This document shows, one piece after another, positions 26,382-35,327 of a stretch of DNA of 64,000 nucleotides (its first letter is position 1; each line of letters begins with the position of its first letter). The position numbers were made by a program, and so were the translations under genes. Location of the stretch: the NCBI GenBank assembly GCA_038405435.1, contig JBBYHZ010000007.1; one strand, given 5' to 3'. The stretch is from Dryocola clanedunensis_A (lineage in GTDB: Bacteria; Pseudomonadota; Gammaproteobacteria; Enterobacterales; Enterobacteriaceae). The notes beneath the pieces are model-generated. The model saw nothing but the letters and a program-made list of their open reading frames with translations, was not told where the DNA came from and ran no database searches.

Positions 26382-27281
26382 ATGGATTTCAATCATGACC
26401 TTCAGGCCCACGCCGAACGGGCCAACGCTGCGCTGCTGCGCTTTTTAGCCCCGCTGCCGTTTCAGAACAGTCCTCTGGTTAAAGCGATGCACTATGGTGC
26501 ACTATTAGGGGGTAAACGCCTTCGTCCTTTCCTGGTTTATGCCACCGGGGAAATGTTCGGCGTAGCAGATGAAGCGCTGGATGCCCCTGCCGCGGCGGTA
26601 GAATGTATCCATGCCTATTCGTTGATGCACGACGACCTGCCCGCCATGGACGACGACGATCTGCGCCGTGGTCAGCCAACCTGCCATATCAAATTTGGCG
26701 AAGCGAGCGCAATTCTTGCCGGAGACGCCCTGCAAACGCTGGCGTTTTCTATACTCAGTGATGCCCCCATGCCCGGCGTCAATATCGCCGACCGTCTGGC
26801 GATGGTCAGAGAGCTGGCCGTTTCCAGCGGCGTGGCCGGGATGTGCGGTGGGCAGGCGCTGGACCTCGAAGCGGAAGGCAAACAGGCCACGCTTGAGGAG
26901 CTCGAACGTATTCACCGTCATAAAACCGGCGCGCTTATTCGCGCCGCCGTTCGCCTTGGTGCGTTAAGCGCAGGCGCTGCGGGCCATACCGCCCTGCCGC
27001 TGCTCGACCGCTACGCCGACTGTATCGGCCTTGCGTTCCAGGTGCAGGACGACATTCTTGATGTGATTGGCGATACCGCTACGCTGGGCAAGCGCCAGGG
27101 CGCGGATCAGCATCTCGGCAAAAGCACCTACCCGGCGCTGCTGGGGCTGGAACAGGCTAAAGCCAAAGCGTGGGACCTCTACCAGGAGTCGCTGCGCGCG
27201 CTGGAAGGCCTTGCCGCGCAGTCGCTGGACACATCGGCACTGGAAGCGTTAGCGAGCTATATCATCCAACGTGATAAATAA
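26382..27281 (+). CDS. ispA: Farnesyl diphosphate synthase
   Basis: Condenses IPP with DMAPP and GPP to farnesyl diphosphate, precursor of quinones, undecaprenol and haem o. The 299-aa protein shows the first Asp-rich motif HDDLPAMDDDDLRRG (near residue 83) and the second, QVQDDILDVIGD. Start is the ATG immediately after xseB. The dxs gene begins 13 bp after its stop. Confidence 0.98.
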   Translation: MDFNHDLQAHAERANAALLRFLAPLPFQNSPLVKAMHYGALLGGKRLRPFLVYATGEMFGVADEALDAPAAAVECIHAYSLMHDDLPAMDDDDLRRGQPTCHIKFGEASAILAGDALQTLAFSILSDAPMPGVNIADRLAMVRELAVSSGVAGMCGGQALDLEAEGKQATLEELERIHRHKTGALIRAAVRLGALSAGAAGHTALPLLDRYADCIGLAFQVQDDILDVIGDTATLGKRQGADQHLGKSTYPALLGLEQAKAKAWDLYQESLRALEGLAAQSLDTSALEALASYIIQRDK

Positions 27282-27294
27282 TAACGAGTTTCTG

Positions 27295-29157
27295 ATGAGT
27301 TTTGATATTGCCAAATACCCGACCCTTGCGCTGGTAGATACCACACAGGAGCTGCGCACGCTGCCAAAAGAGAGCCTGCCGAAGCTGTGTGACGAGCTGC
27401 GCCGTTACCTGCTGGACAGCGTAAGCCGCTCCAGCGGGCACTTCGCCTCCGGGCTTGGCACGGTGGAGCTGACCGTTGCGCTGCACTACGTCTACAACAC
27501 GCCGTTTGACCAGCTGATCTGGGACGTGGGCCACCAGGCCTATCCGCATAAGATCCTCACCGGACGTCGTGATAAAATTGGCACTATCCGCCAGAAAGGC
27601 GGCCTGCACCCGTTCCCGTGGCGCGCAGAAAGTGAATACGACGTGCTGAGCGTCGGCCACTCCTCCACCTCCATCAGCGCCGGGATCGGCATCGCCGTCG
27701 CGGCGGGTAAAGAAGGTAAAGATCGCCGCACGGTCTGCGTAATCGGCGATGGTGCGATTACCGCAGGCATGGCATTTGAAGCCATGAACCATGCCGGGGA
27801 TATCCGCCCGGACATGCTAGTGGTCCTCAACGACAACGAAATGTCGATTTCTGAGAACGTCGGGGCGCTGAACAACCATCTGGCCCAGCTGCTCTCCGGC
27901 AAGCTCTACTCCAGCCTGCGCGAAGGCGGTAAGAAAGTCTTCTCCGGCGTGCCGCCCATTAAAGAGCTGCTCAAGCGTACAGAAGAACACATCAAGGGCA
28001 TGGTTGTGCCGGGCACGCTGTTTGAAGAGCTTGGCTTTAACTATATCGGTCCGGTAGACGGTCACGATGTGATTGGCCTGGTGAACACGCTGAAGAATAT
28101 GCGCGGCCTGACCGGCCCGCAGTTCCTGCACGTGATGACCAAAAAAGGCCGGGGCTACGCGCCTGCGGAAAAAGACCCGATCAGCTTCCACGCCGTACCT
28201 AAATTTGACCATACCAGCGGCACCCTGCCGAAAAGCTCGGGCGGCCTACCGAGCTACTCCAAAATCTTCGGCAACTGGCTGTGCGAAACCGCAGCGGCCG
28301 ACGACAAGCTGATGGCCGTAACGCCAGCCATGCGCGAAGGATCCGGCATGGTGGAGTTTTCCCGCCAGTACCCGGGCCAGTATTTCGACGTCGCCATTGC
28401 CGAGCAGCACGCGGTGACCTTCGCCGCTGGTCTTGCTATCGGCGGCTACAAGCCTGTTGTCGCCATCTACTCCACGTTCCTGCAGCGGGCTTATGACCAG
28501 GTCATTCACGACGTGGCAATCCAGAAGCTGCCGGTACTGTTTGCCATCGACCGGGCGGGCATTGTAGGTGCCGACGGGCAGACCCACCAGGGCGCGTTCG
28601 ACCTCTCCTTCATGCGCTGCATCCCGGAAATGGTCATCATGACCCCGAGCGATGAAAACGAGTGCCGTCAGATGCTGCACACCGGCTATCACTACAACGA
28701 TGGCCCAAGCGCCGTGCGTTACCCGCGCGGTAACGGCACAGGAGCTGAGCTCCAGCCGCTGGAATGCCTGCCGATCGGCAAAGGCGTGAAGAAGCGTGCA
28801 GGCGAGAAAGTCGCCCTGCTGAACTTCGGAACGCTGCTGGAAGATGCGGCAAAGGTCGCGGAATCGCTTAACGCTACCCTTGTGGATATGCGCTTTGTGA
28901 AGCCGCTCGATGAATCACTGATTCTGGAGCTGGCTGCCAGCCACGATCTGCTGGTGACCATCGAAGAGAACGCCATCCAGGGCGGCGCGGGCAGCGGCGT
29001 GAACGAAGTGCTGATGGCTAACCGTAAGCTGGTTCAGGTGCTGAACATCGGCCTGCCCGATTACTTCATCCCGCAGGGCACACAGGAAGAGGCCCGCGCG
29101 GCTATCGGCCTGGACGCAGAAGGCATCGAAGCGAAAATCCGCAGCTGGCTGCAGTAA
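27295..29157 (+). CDS. dxs: 1-deoxy-D-xylulose-5-phosphate synthase
   Basis: Thiamine-diphosphate enzyme, first step of the MEP isoprenoid pathway, also supplying DXP for thiamine and pyridoxine. The 620-aa product has the ThDP-binding motif GDGAITAGMAFEAMNHA with the paired NDNEMSIS, and the catalytic Glu in AEQHAVTFAAGL. The start at 27295 gives MSFDIAKYPTLALVD; an in-frame ATG-type start at 27271 overlaps ispA and is not conserved. End of the xseB-ispA-dxs operon. Confidence 0.98.
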   Translation: MSFDIAKYPTLALVDTTQELRTLPKESLPKLCDELRRYLLDSVSRSSGHFASGLGTVELTVALHYVYNTPFDQLIWDVGHQAYPHKILTGRRDKIGTIRQKGGLHPFPWRAESEYDVLSVGHSSTSISAGIGIAVAAGKEGKDRRTVCVIGDGAITAGMAFEAMNHAGDIRPDMLVVLNDNEMSISENVGALNNHLAQLLSGKLYSSLREGGKKVFSGVPPIKELLKRTEEHIKGMVVPGTLFEELGFNYIGPVDGHDVIGLVNTLKNMRGLTGPQFLHVMTKKGRGYAPAEKDPISFHAVPKFDHTSGTLPKSSGGLPSYSKIFGNWLCETAAADDKLMAVTPAMREGSGMVEFSRQYPGQYFDVAIAEQHAVTFAAGLAIGGYKPVVAIYSTFLQRAYDQVIHDVAIQKLPVLFAIDRAGIVGADGQTHQGAFDLSFMRCIPEMVIMTPSDENECRQMLHTGYHYNDGPSAVRYPRGNGTGAELQPLECLPIGKGVKKRAGEKVALLNFGTLLEDAAKVAESLNATLVDMRFVKPLDESLILELAASHDLLVTIEENAIQGGAGSGVNEVLMANRKLVQVLNIGLPDYFIPQGTQEEARAAIGLDAEGIEAKIRSWLQ

Positions 29158-29219
29158 TCCCCTCCTCCGCTCCTGCTATGCTTTAGGTCATAACCTACAA
29201 ACATAAGCAGGAGTGGACC

Positions 29220-30203
29220 ATGCAATACAACACCTTAGGCAAAACCGACCTGCGGGTTTCCCGTCTTTGCCTCGGCTGCATGACCTTTGGCGAGCCGGAC
29301 CGGGGGAATCACGCCTGGACGCTGCCGGAAGAGAGCAGCCGTCTCATCATCAAACACGCCATCGATAACGGCATTAATTTCTTTGATACCGCCAACAGCT
29401 ATTCTGACGGTAGCAGCGAAGAGATTGTCGGGCGCGCGCTGAAGGATTTCGCCCGTCGGGAAGAGATCGTGCTGGCGACCAAGGTCTATTACCCGGTTGG
29501 CGATCTGCCGCAGGGGCTGTCCCGCAGCCAGATTCTGCGTTCCATTGACGACAGCCTTCAGCGCCTTGGCACCGACTATGTCGATCTGCTGCAAATCCAC
29601 CGCTGGGACTATGACACGCCAATCGAAGAGACCCTTGAAGCCCTGAACGACGTGGTGAAAGCGGGCAAGGCGCGCTATATCGGCGCCTCTTCCATGCACA
29701 GCGCGCAGTTTGCCCAGGCGCTGGCCCTGCAGGATCGGCACGGCTGGGCGCGTTTCGTGACCATGCAGGATCACTACAACCTGATCTATCGCGAAGAAGA
29801 GCTGGACATGCTGCCGCTGTGCTACGAGCAGGGCGTGGCGGTTATCCCCTGGAGCCCGCTGGCGCGCGGGAAATTAACCCGCCCGTGGGGTGACACCACG
29901 GCCCGCTCCGTCTCAGATGAGGTCGGCAAAACGCTGTACGAGGAGAGCGAGGAAACAAGGCAGAACGACGCGGTGATTGCCGAGCGGCTGGCAAACGTGG
30001 CGGCGGATAGAAATGCTTCCCGCGCGCAGATCGCACTGGCCTGGCTGCTGAGCAAACCGGGCATTGCCGCGCCGATTATTGGCGTGTCGCGTGAGCATCA
30101 GCTGGATGATTTACTGGGAGCGGTGGATATTACGCTAAAACAGGAGGAGATTGCCGAGCTGGAAACGCCTTATCAGCCTCATAAGGTCGCGGGATTTAAG
30201 TAA
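29220..30203 (+). CDS. yajO: Aldo-keto reductase YajO
   Basis: NADPH-dependent aldo-keto reductase of 327 aa (E. coli YajO 324). The TIM-barrel tetrad is recognisable: Asp and Tyr in FFDTANSYSDGSSEE, Lys in VLATKVYYP, His in LLQIHRWD. It is related to the tas/YghZ-like group; in E. coli YajO has been connected with xylulose-5-phosphate and thiamine chemistry, which would fit its position after dxs. A few residues are inserted near 240 (EESEETRQNDAV). Own ribosome site AGGAG before the ATG. Confidence 0.92.
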   Translation: MQYNTLGKTDLRVSRLCLGCMTFGEPDRGNHAWTLPEESSRLIIKHAIDNGINFFDTANSYSDGSSEEIVGRALKDFARREEIVLATKVYYPVGDLPQGLSRSQILRSIDDSLQRLGTDYVDLLQIHRWDYDTPIEETLEALNDVVKAGKARYIGASSMHSAQFAQALALQDRHGWARFVTMQDHYNLIYREEELDMLPLCYEQGVAVIPWSPLARGKLTRPWGDTTARSVSDEVGKTLYEESEETRQNDAVIAERLANVAADRNASRAQIALAWLLSKPGIAAPIIGVSREHQLDDLLGAVDITLKQEEIAELETPYQPHKVAGFK

Positions 30204-30208
30204 TTTTA

Positions 30209-30262
30209 GTCGGATGACGCTGCGCTTATCCGACCTACGGTAAGATAAGCGCAGCGTCGTGC
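30209..30262. repeat. REP pair between yajO and pgpA
   Basis: One full REP unit (GTCGGATGACGCTGCGCTTA onward, 30209-30239) and an inverted partial copy (GATAAGCGCAGCGTCGTGC, 30244-30262) in the gap between convergent genes. The pair can fold into a long hairpin and may stabilise or terminate both transcripts. Confidence 0.85.
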
Positions 30263-30267
30263 ACCAC

Positions 30268-30774
30268 TTAAATCAGCCCAATCGGCCAGTGGTGACCAAT
30301 CACATAGATAATGCCCGCGGCGATCACCCCGGCGATGATATCGTCGACCATGATCCCCATCCCGCCGTGGACGTTGCGATCGAACCAGCGGATCGGCCAC
30401 GGCTTCCAGATATCCAGAATACGGAAGATCACAAAGCCCGCTGCGACCCAGCGCCAGTCGTTGATCGGCAGCGCCATCAGCGTTATCCACATGCCGAGGA
30501 ACTCATCCCACACGATGCTGCCGTGGTCGTGAACCCCCATATCGCGTGCGGTCTGGTGGCACAGGTAAACGCCGATGCAGATGCCGAGCATTATCACCAT
30601 GGAGTAGAGCTGCCACGGTAAAAACGTCATCAGATACCAGAATGGGATCGCCGCAAGCGACCCAGCGGTACCGGGCATGATCGGACTCAAACCACTGCCA
30701 AAGCCAGTGGCTAACAGGTGCCACGGGTTGCGCAGGTTCAGGCGGCTTTTCGCGACGTCTTTAGAGCGAGGCAA
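30268..30774 (-). CDS. pgpA: Phosphatidylglycerophosphatase A
   Basis: Membrane phosphatase that makes phosphatidylglycerol from its phosphate. It is about 168 aa against 172 in E. coli. Family motifs GSGLSPIMPGTAGSLA, DEFLGMWITL and NVHGGMGIMVDDIIAG are intact with several membrane helices. The start is uncertain: the reading frame is closed by TAA six codons upstream, and the only standard start between is TTG at 30774 (LPRSKDVAK), with ACG where E. coli has ATG. It overlaps the end of thiL by 14 bp, so translational coupling is likely. Confidence 0.92.
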   Translation of the reverse strand: MPRSKDVAKSRLNLRNPWHLLATGFGSGLSPIMPGTAGSLAAIPFWYLMTFLPWQLYSMVIMLGICIGVYLCHQTARDMGVHDHGSIVWDEFLGMWITLMALPINDWRWVAAGFVIFRILDIWKPWPIRWFDRNVHGGMGIMVDDIIAGVIAAGIIYVIGHHWPIGLI

Positions 30775-31738
30775 AGTGATCGTATCCTTTTAAATTCACA
30801 TCCGCAGGCTTGCCGTCGACAAAGAACTGAAGCCCTTCTGACGCCGCGCCAATCTGACCGATGCAGGTAAACGGCACGCCTAAATTGCCGATAGCCACAT
30901 CCAGCGCGCCGCGGTTAAGTTCCGGTACGGTGAAGCATAGCTCGTAATCTTCGCCGCCGGAGAGCGCCCAGCTCAGCGCCTGCTCTGCATCGACGTTCGC
31001 CAGCATGGCCTCTGAATACGGGAAGGTATCCAGCGTGATGCGCGCGCCGCAGTCGCTCGCTTTAAGAATATGACCGAGATCGGAAATCAGCCCATCGGAA
31101 AGATCGATGGCGCTGCTTGCCAGATCGCGCAGCGCCTGGCCGTGTAAGACCCGAGGCTTAGGACGTAAATGGCGTTTAACCAGATAGTCCGCCTGTTTTT
31201 CGTCTGCAACTTCAAGGCGGTTTTGCAGAATCGCCAGGCCTGCCGCGCTGTCGCCCGGCGTGCCGGTGACATAAATCCAGTCGCCTGGGCGGGCGCCGCT
31301 GCGCTTAAGGGCACGCCCGGTCGGCACAAGGCCGTGGATACCCAGCGTCATCGAGAGCGGTCCACGGGTAGTGTCGCCGCCGATCAGCTGCATATCGTAG
31401 TAATCGAGTTGTTCAAACAGGCTGTCGCTGAAGGCCTCAAGCCAGCTTTCATCGACTTCAGGAAGGGTAATGGCCAGCGTCAACCAGGCGGGATCGGCGC
31501 CCATAGCGGCCAGATCGCTTAAGTTAACAGCCAGTGCTTTGTAGCCCAGATCGCGCGGATCGATATCCGCCAGGAAGTGAATGCCTGAGACGAGCGTATC
31601 GGTACTGATCGCCAGCTGCTGCTTCTCCGCAACGCTGAGCAGAGCGCAATCGTCACCAATACCAGTGTCGACATCACGACGGGAACTTCTTACGCGATCA
31701 AAATAACGGGCAATAAGGGAAAACTCACCGCATGCCAT
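30761..31738 (-). CDS. thiL: Thiamine-monophosphate kinase
   Basis: Phosphorylates thiamine monophosphate to thiamine diphosphate with ATP. The 325-aa protein equals E. coli ThiL and has the AIRS/PurM-like fold with GIGDDCALL, the phosphate-binding NLSDLAAMGADP, GGDTTRGPLS and SGGEDYELCF. It starts MACGEFSLIARYFDR. It lies 51 bp after nusB and overlaps pgpA, consistent with a nusB-thiL-pgpA unit. Confidence 0.97.
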   Translation of the reverse strand: MACGEFSLIARYFDRVRSSRRDVDTGIGDDCALLSVAEKQQLAISTDTLVSGIHFLADIDPRDLGYKALAVNLSDLAAMGADPAWLTLAITLPEVDESWLEAFSDSLFEQLDYYDMQLIGGDTTRGPLSMTLGIHGLVPTGRALKRSGARPGDWIYVTGTPGDSAAGLAILQNRLEVADEKQADYLVKRHLRPKPRVLHGQALRDLASSAIDLSDGLISDLGHILKASDCGARITLDTFPYSEAMLANVDAEQALSWALSGGEDYELCFTVPELNRGALDVAIGNLGVPFTCIGQIGAASEGLQFFVDGKPADVNLKGYDHFASL

Positions 31739-31760
31739 GCGTTATGCCTCATAAAAGATG

Positions 31761-31781
31761 AAGGCCGGATTAACCGGCCTT
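31761..31781 (-). terminator. Hairpin between nusB and thiL
   Basis: Eight-base stem AAGGCCGG / CCGGCCTT with a five-base loop just past the nusB stop codon. The minus-strand tail is CATCTTTT, a weak T run, so it may be only a partial terminator or attenuator. Confidence 0.5.
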
Positions 31782-31789
31782 AGTGGAGA

Positions 31790-32209
31790 TTATTTTCTGT
31801 GGGGACGGATTTGCGGAGCGGCTTTATCGAGCACACCGTTGACGAACTTGTGGCTGTCTTCGGCACCGAAGGTTTTTGCCAGTTCGATGGCTTCGTTAAT
31901 CGCCACTTTGTACGGCACGTCATCACGTTTAGACAGTTCAAACAGTGCGATACGCAGAACCGCTTTTTCTACCTGGCCCAGCTCTTCGAGCTGACGAGAC
32001 AGGTAAGGCTTCATCAGCCCATCCAGATACGCGCTGTTAGTAGCCACCCCGCTCAGCAGTTCGCGGAAGTAGTTAACGTCAACGTCTTTGACGTCCTGTT
32101 CCGCCAGGAACTGGTATTCGACATCGGAGATGTCGTTGCGAGATAACTGCCAGGAGTAAAGCGCCTGAACGGCACACTCACGGGCACGGCGACGAGCAGC
32201 AGGTTTCAC
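31790..32209 (-). CDS. nusB: Transcription antitermination factor NusB
   Basis: All-helical protein of 139 aa that with NusE (S10) binds boxA RNA during rRNA transcription. The family segments RRRARECAVQALYSWQ and INEAIELAKTFGAEDSHKFV are present, and the length equals E. coli NusB. It starts 20 bp after ribH, in the ribD-ribH-nusB order typical of gammaproteobacteria. Confidence 0.98.
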   Translation of the reverse strand: MKPAARRRARECAVQALYSWQLSRNDISDVEYQFLAEQDVKDVDVNYFRELLSGVATNSAYLDGLMKPYLSRQLEELGQVEKAVLRIALFELSKRDDVPYKVAINEAIELAKTFGAEDSHKFVNGVLDKAAPQIRPHRK

Positions 32210-32229
32210 AGATTTCCCCTTACAAAAAA

Positions 32230-32700
32230 TCAGGCCTTGATGGCTTTCAATACATTAATCATTTCAAGCGCGGTCAGCGCAGCTTCTGCACCTTTGTTAC
32301 CGGCTTTGGTACCAGCACGTTCGATGGCTTGTTCAATACTTTCGGTGGTCAGCACGCCAAAGGCGACCGGAATACCGCTGTCCTGGGCTACGTGAGCCAG
32401 GCCGTTACTGGCACCGCCAGCAACATACTCAAAGTGGGCAGTCCCACCACGGATAACAGTACCCAGCGCAACCACGGCGTCGTAACGACCGGTTTTCGCC
32501 AGCGCGTCTGCGGCCAGCGGCAGTTCATAAGCACCCGGCACCCAGACTACGGTGATGTTGTCATCTTTAACCTGACCAATACGCTTCAGGGCGTCGATTG
32601 CGCCATCCAGCAGGCTGTCATTGATGAAGTTGTTAAAACGCGCGATGGTGATGGCGACGCGAGCGTCTGGAGTAGCAACGGCTGCTTCAATAATGTTCAT
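32230..32700 (-). CDS. ribH: 6,7-dimethyl-8-ribityllumazine synthase
   Basis: Lumazine synthase of 156 aa, the penultimate step of riboflavin synthesis, forming a 60-subunit icosahedral shell. The active-site regions ARFNNFINDSLLDGA, WVPGAYELPL and GTVIRGGTAHFEYV are present. In E. coli it is named ribE or ribH depending on the source. It lies 83 bp downstream of ribD. Confidence 0.97.
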   Translation of the reverse strand: MNIIEAAVATPDARVAITIARFNNFINDSLLDGAIDALKRIGQVKDDNITVVWVPGAYELPLAADALAKTGRYDAVVALGTVIRGGTAHFEYVAGGASNGLAHVAQDSGIPVAFGVLTTESIEQAIERAGTKAGNKGAEAALTALEMINVLKAIKA

Positions 32701-32783
32701 ATTCTTCCTTTACGGGTTCTGTTTGGCCCCGCAGGGGGGCGGATTTTATCATAATCTTTTGGCGTCTGCTTACGTTTCTGCCG

Positions 32784-33893
32784 CTAATAACGCGGGGTCA
32801 GATGCAGGCATAAATCCGGGCCAACCTGGCGGACTTTGCTGAACGCAAACTCAGGCGCATCGGCTAATTTTTCGAGGCCTGGCAGCTGGCACAGACCACG
32901 AGCATCGTTACCCAAAAGCTTAGGCGCAACGTAGACAATCAGTTCATCGACCAGGCCCGCCTGGAGCAGCGCGCCGCCTAGCGTAGCGCCCGCCTCGACC
33001 CACACGGAGTTTATCTGGCGCTTGCCAAGCAGCATCATCATCACCACCAGATCCAGATGACCGTTGTGCTGCGGCACGATAAATTGCTCCACGCCGTCCG
33101 GCCAGGCCTGTTCGTCTGCCGTGCAGCGGGCAAGCCAGGTTTCACCCGGCTGGGCAATAATTTTATGCTCTGGCGTCACGCGGTTCTCGCGGTCGAGAAT
33201 AATTCGCGTCGGCTGACGAAGGTTCTCTTCGGTATAGACCGCCTGCGTCGCCTCATCAAGTTCCGGCCAGCGAACGGTCAATGAAGGATTGTCTGCCAGC
33301 ACGGTGGCGCTGCTGCTGAGAATCGCGGCGCTTTGCGCACGCAGGCGCTGCACATCACGGCGGGATTGCGGAGAAGTAATCCATTGGCTTTCGCCGCTCG
33401 CCATGGCGGTACGGCCATCCAGCGAGGCTCCCAACTTGAGCTGAATAAAGGGGAATCCCGTGCGCATGCGCTTAAGGAAGCCACGGTTTAACGCTTCAGC
33501 CTCGTTCATCATCAGGCCATGGCTGACTTCTATTCCCGCCTGCTGCAGACGGTACAGGCCGCGCCCGGCAACCTGCGGATTAGGATCCTGCATCGCGGCC
33601 ACGACTCGCGTTACGCCTGCGGCAATCAGGGCGTCGCAGCACGGCGGCGTGCGGCCATGGTGGCTGCACGGTTCGAGCGTCACATAAGCCGTAGCGCCGC
33701 GAGCTTTGTCGCCGGCCATGCGCAGCGCGTGAACCTCCGCGTGCGGCTCCCCGGCGCGAAAGTGAAAACCTTCGCCAACGATTTCGCCATCTTTAGCGAT
33801 CACGCAGCCTACATTCGGGTTGGGCATAGTGGTAAAGCGGCCACGTTTTGCCTGCTGCAGCGCGCGCGCCATAAATTGTTCATCAAGCGACAT
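32784..33893 (-). CDS. ribD: Riboflavin biosynthesis deaminase/reductase RibD
   Basis: Bifunctional enzyme of 369 aa (E. coli 367) carrying out the second and third steps of riboflavin synthesis. The N-terminal deaminase shows zinc ligands in HAEVHALRMAG and EPCSHHGRTPPCCDALI; the C-terminal reductase begins around residue 145 (LKLGASLDGRTAMASGESQW). It begins 5 bp after the nrdR stop, making nrdR-ribD a tight pair. Confidence 0.98.
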   Translation of the reverse strand: MSLDEQFMARALQQAKRGRFTTMPNPNVGCVIAKDGEIVGEGFHFRAGEPHAEVHALRMAGDKARGATAYVTLEPCSHHGRTPPCCDALIAAGVTRVVAAMQDPNPQVAGRGLYRLQQAGIEVSHGLMMNEAEALNRGFLKRMRTGFPFIQLKLGASLDGRTAMASGESQWITSPQSRRDVQRLRAQSAAILSSSATVLADNPSLTVRWPELDEATQAVYTEENLRQPTRIILDRENRVTPEHKIIAQPGETWLARCTADEQAWPDGVEQFIVPQHNGHLDLVVMMMLLGKRQINSVWVEAGATLGGALLQAGLVDELIVYVAPKLLGNDARGLCQLPGLEKLADAPEFAFSKVRQVGPDLCLHLTPRY

Positions 33894-33898
33894 CTTGC

Positions 33899-34348
33899 TC
33901 AGTCCTGTAAACGGGCGATTTCTTCGCCGAACTCTTTGATATCTTCAAAGCTGCGATAGACCGACGCAAAGCGGATATAGGCCACCTTATCGAGTTTCTT
34001 CAGCTGCTCCATCACCAGGTTGCCGATCATTTTGCTCGGGACTTCCCGCTCGCCGGTACCGCGCAGCTGCGATTTGATGTGGTTGACCGCCATTTCGACG
34101 TCGTCCGAGCTGACTGGACGCTTTTCCAGGGCCTTCAGAATTCCGCTGCGCAGTTTGTCTTCGTTAAACGGCTCGCGCACATCGTTACTCTTCACCACGC
34201 GCGGCATCACCAGCTCCGCCACTTCAAAAGTGGTAAAGCGCTCGTGGCAGACCAGGCACTGGCGGCGGCGACGTACAGAGGAACCTTCGCCAACAAGACG
34301 GGAGTCGATCACTTTGGTGTCTACTGCGAAACAGAATGGGCAATGCAT
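33899..34348 (-). CDS. nrdR: Ribonucleotide reductase repressor NrdR
   Basis: Repressor of 149 aa that senses ATP/dATP and binds NrdR boxes upstream of ribonucleotide reductase genes. The N-terminal zinc ribbon (CPFC and CLVC pairs) is followed by an ATP-cone (RVVKSNDVREPFNEDKLRSG). The start at 34348 gives MHCPFCFAVDTKVIDS; an in-frame start 24 bp upstream is not conserved. Divergent from yajI. Confidence 0.98.
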   Translation of the reverse strand: MHCPFCFAVDTKVIDSRLVGEGSSVRRRRQCLVCHERFTTFEVAELVMPRVVKSNDVREPFNEDKLRSGILKALEKRPVSSDDVEMAVNHIKSQLRGTGEREVPSKMIGNLVMEQLKKLDKVAYIRFASVYRSFEDIKEFGEEIARLQD

Positions 34349-34499
34349 GGCGCGTCCTGAGGGATTAGTCAATTGGACAATAGTTTACCGCGAAGTCGCA
34401 GGAGTACAAAGGCAACGACCCGGGCTGGTGCGAAATATGACTTTTCATCCCGGGCGAACTACGCTTAAATCGGGAATGATGAACAAGGAATTATTAATC

Positions 34500-35063
34500 A
34501 TGACAAAGACTTACTTAAGAATTTTCCTGGTGGGAAGCCTGATGAGCCTGACCGCCTGCGCCCAGCAAACCGAAGTGCGCCAGATGAAACAGGAGGTCGG
34601 CTCGCTTACCCAGCAAATGAATAAGCTTGGCGATCAAACCGTAAAGCTGACGCAGCAGAACGCCCTGAACGCTAAATCCACCACCGGCGTCTATTTGCTG
34701 CCCGGCTCAAATACGCCAGCTCGCCTGAACAGCCAGCTGGGAAATCTGCAGATGTCTTTGAGCAACGTCGCGGCTGAGGCCAACGGAACGCGCGCCACGC
34801 TGAAAATTAAAGGGGAGTCCAACGATCCGCTGCCAGCCTTTAGCGGCAAAGTTGAATGGGGCCAGATACAGGGCACCACGGATAACTATCAGGAAGTGAA
34901 CGTTCAGAGCCAGCAGATTGATGCTCCTGCCAGCGTGCTGGCCCCGAGCGACGTGACCATTCCGCTGCTATTGCCGGGCATCACGCCGGAGCAGCTGGGC
35001 TTTGTACGTATTCATGATATTCAGCCGAGTGATATGTCCCAGGCTCAGCCGCAAAGTCAATAA
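34500..35063 (+). CDS. yajI: DUF3251 lipoprotein YajI
   Basis: Predicted lipoprotein of 187 aa. The signal MTKTYLRIFLVGSLMSLTAC ends in lipobox LTAC (Cys20). A coiled-coil-prone, Gln-rich stretch (EVRQMKQEVGSLTQQMNKL) follows, then a beta-rich DUF3251 domain. Function unknown. The open frame runs far upstream across nrdR, but the ATG at 34500 has a Shine-Dalgarno AAGGA and is followed directly by the signal peptide. It lies between nrdR and tsx as in E. coli. Confidence 0.85.
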   Translation: MTKTYLRIFLVGSLMSLTACAQQTEVRQMKQEVGSLTQQMNKLGDQTVKLTQQNALNAKSTTGVYLLPGSNTPARLNSQLGNLQMSLSNVAAEANGTRATLKIKGESNDPLPAFSGKVEWGQIQGTTDNYQEVNVQSQQIDAPASVLAPSDVTIPLLLPGITPEQLGFVRIHDIQPSDMSQAQPQSQ

Positions 35064-35158
35064 ACAACAACGCCATCCACTGACTCCGGTGGATGGTGCT
35101 TTTCAACCAGCCCAGACGCTGGCATCGAGCATTCTGTTACACCTCCCCCGCCCTACAG

Positions 35159-35174
35159 TGTGATATTCATCACA
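35159..35174. promoter_or_regulatory. CRP binding site, tsx
   Basis: TGTGATATTCATCACA has both CRP half sites (TGTGA and TCACA) at the consensus six-base spacing. E. coli tsx has a cAMP-CRP dependent promoter also controlled by CytR. Confidence 0.85.
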
Positions 35175-35257
35175 TTTAATTGTAACCATTCGGTACTGAA
35201 TTGCTTAATTTCCCGAGGAAGGTACAATCGCGCCGTTTTTGATGTGCGCAAACGTGA

Positions 35258-35273
35258 ACGCAATCGATTACGT
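35258..35273. promoter_or_regulatory. PurR/LacI-family operator, tsx
   Basis: ACGCAATCGATTACGT fits every fixed position of the PurR-type pattern AnGCAAnCGnTTnCnT. It lies between the two CRP-like sites. CytR, also a LacI-family repressor acting at tsx, could alternatively be the protein that binds. Confidence 0.65.
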
Positions 35274-35285
35274 CGATGACCATAA

Positions 35286-35327
35286 TGTGAAATGAAACAT
35301 ATTTTTGTGAGCAGGGATTTCTATAAT
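35286..35327 (+). promoter_or_regulatory. Probable tsx promoter with proximal CRP half site
   Basis: TGTGA at 35286 with a degenerate second half (ACATA at 35297) is centred about 41 bp before the likely start point; TATAAT is at 35322-35327. No good -35 hexamer was seen, as expected for a class II CRP-activated promoter. Confidence 0.6.

Noticed and set aside
32700..34348. FMN riboswitch in the rib gene cluster
   Set aside because: The gaps between nrdR, ribD and ribH are 5-83 bp and too short; in enterobacteria this riboswitch is upstream of ribB, which is not in the window.
34020..34499. N-terminal extension of the yajI frame across nrdR
   Set aside because: The extension overlaps nrdR on the other strand and would bury the lipoprotein signal peptide; a good ribosome site precedes ATG 34500.
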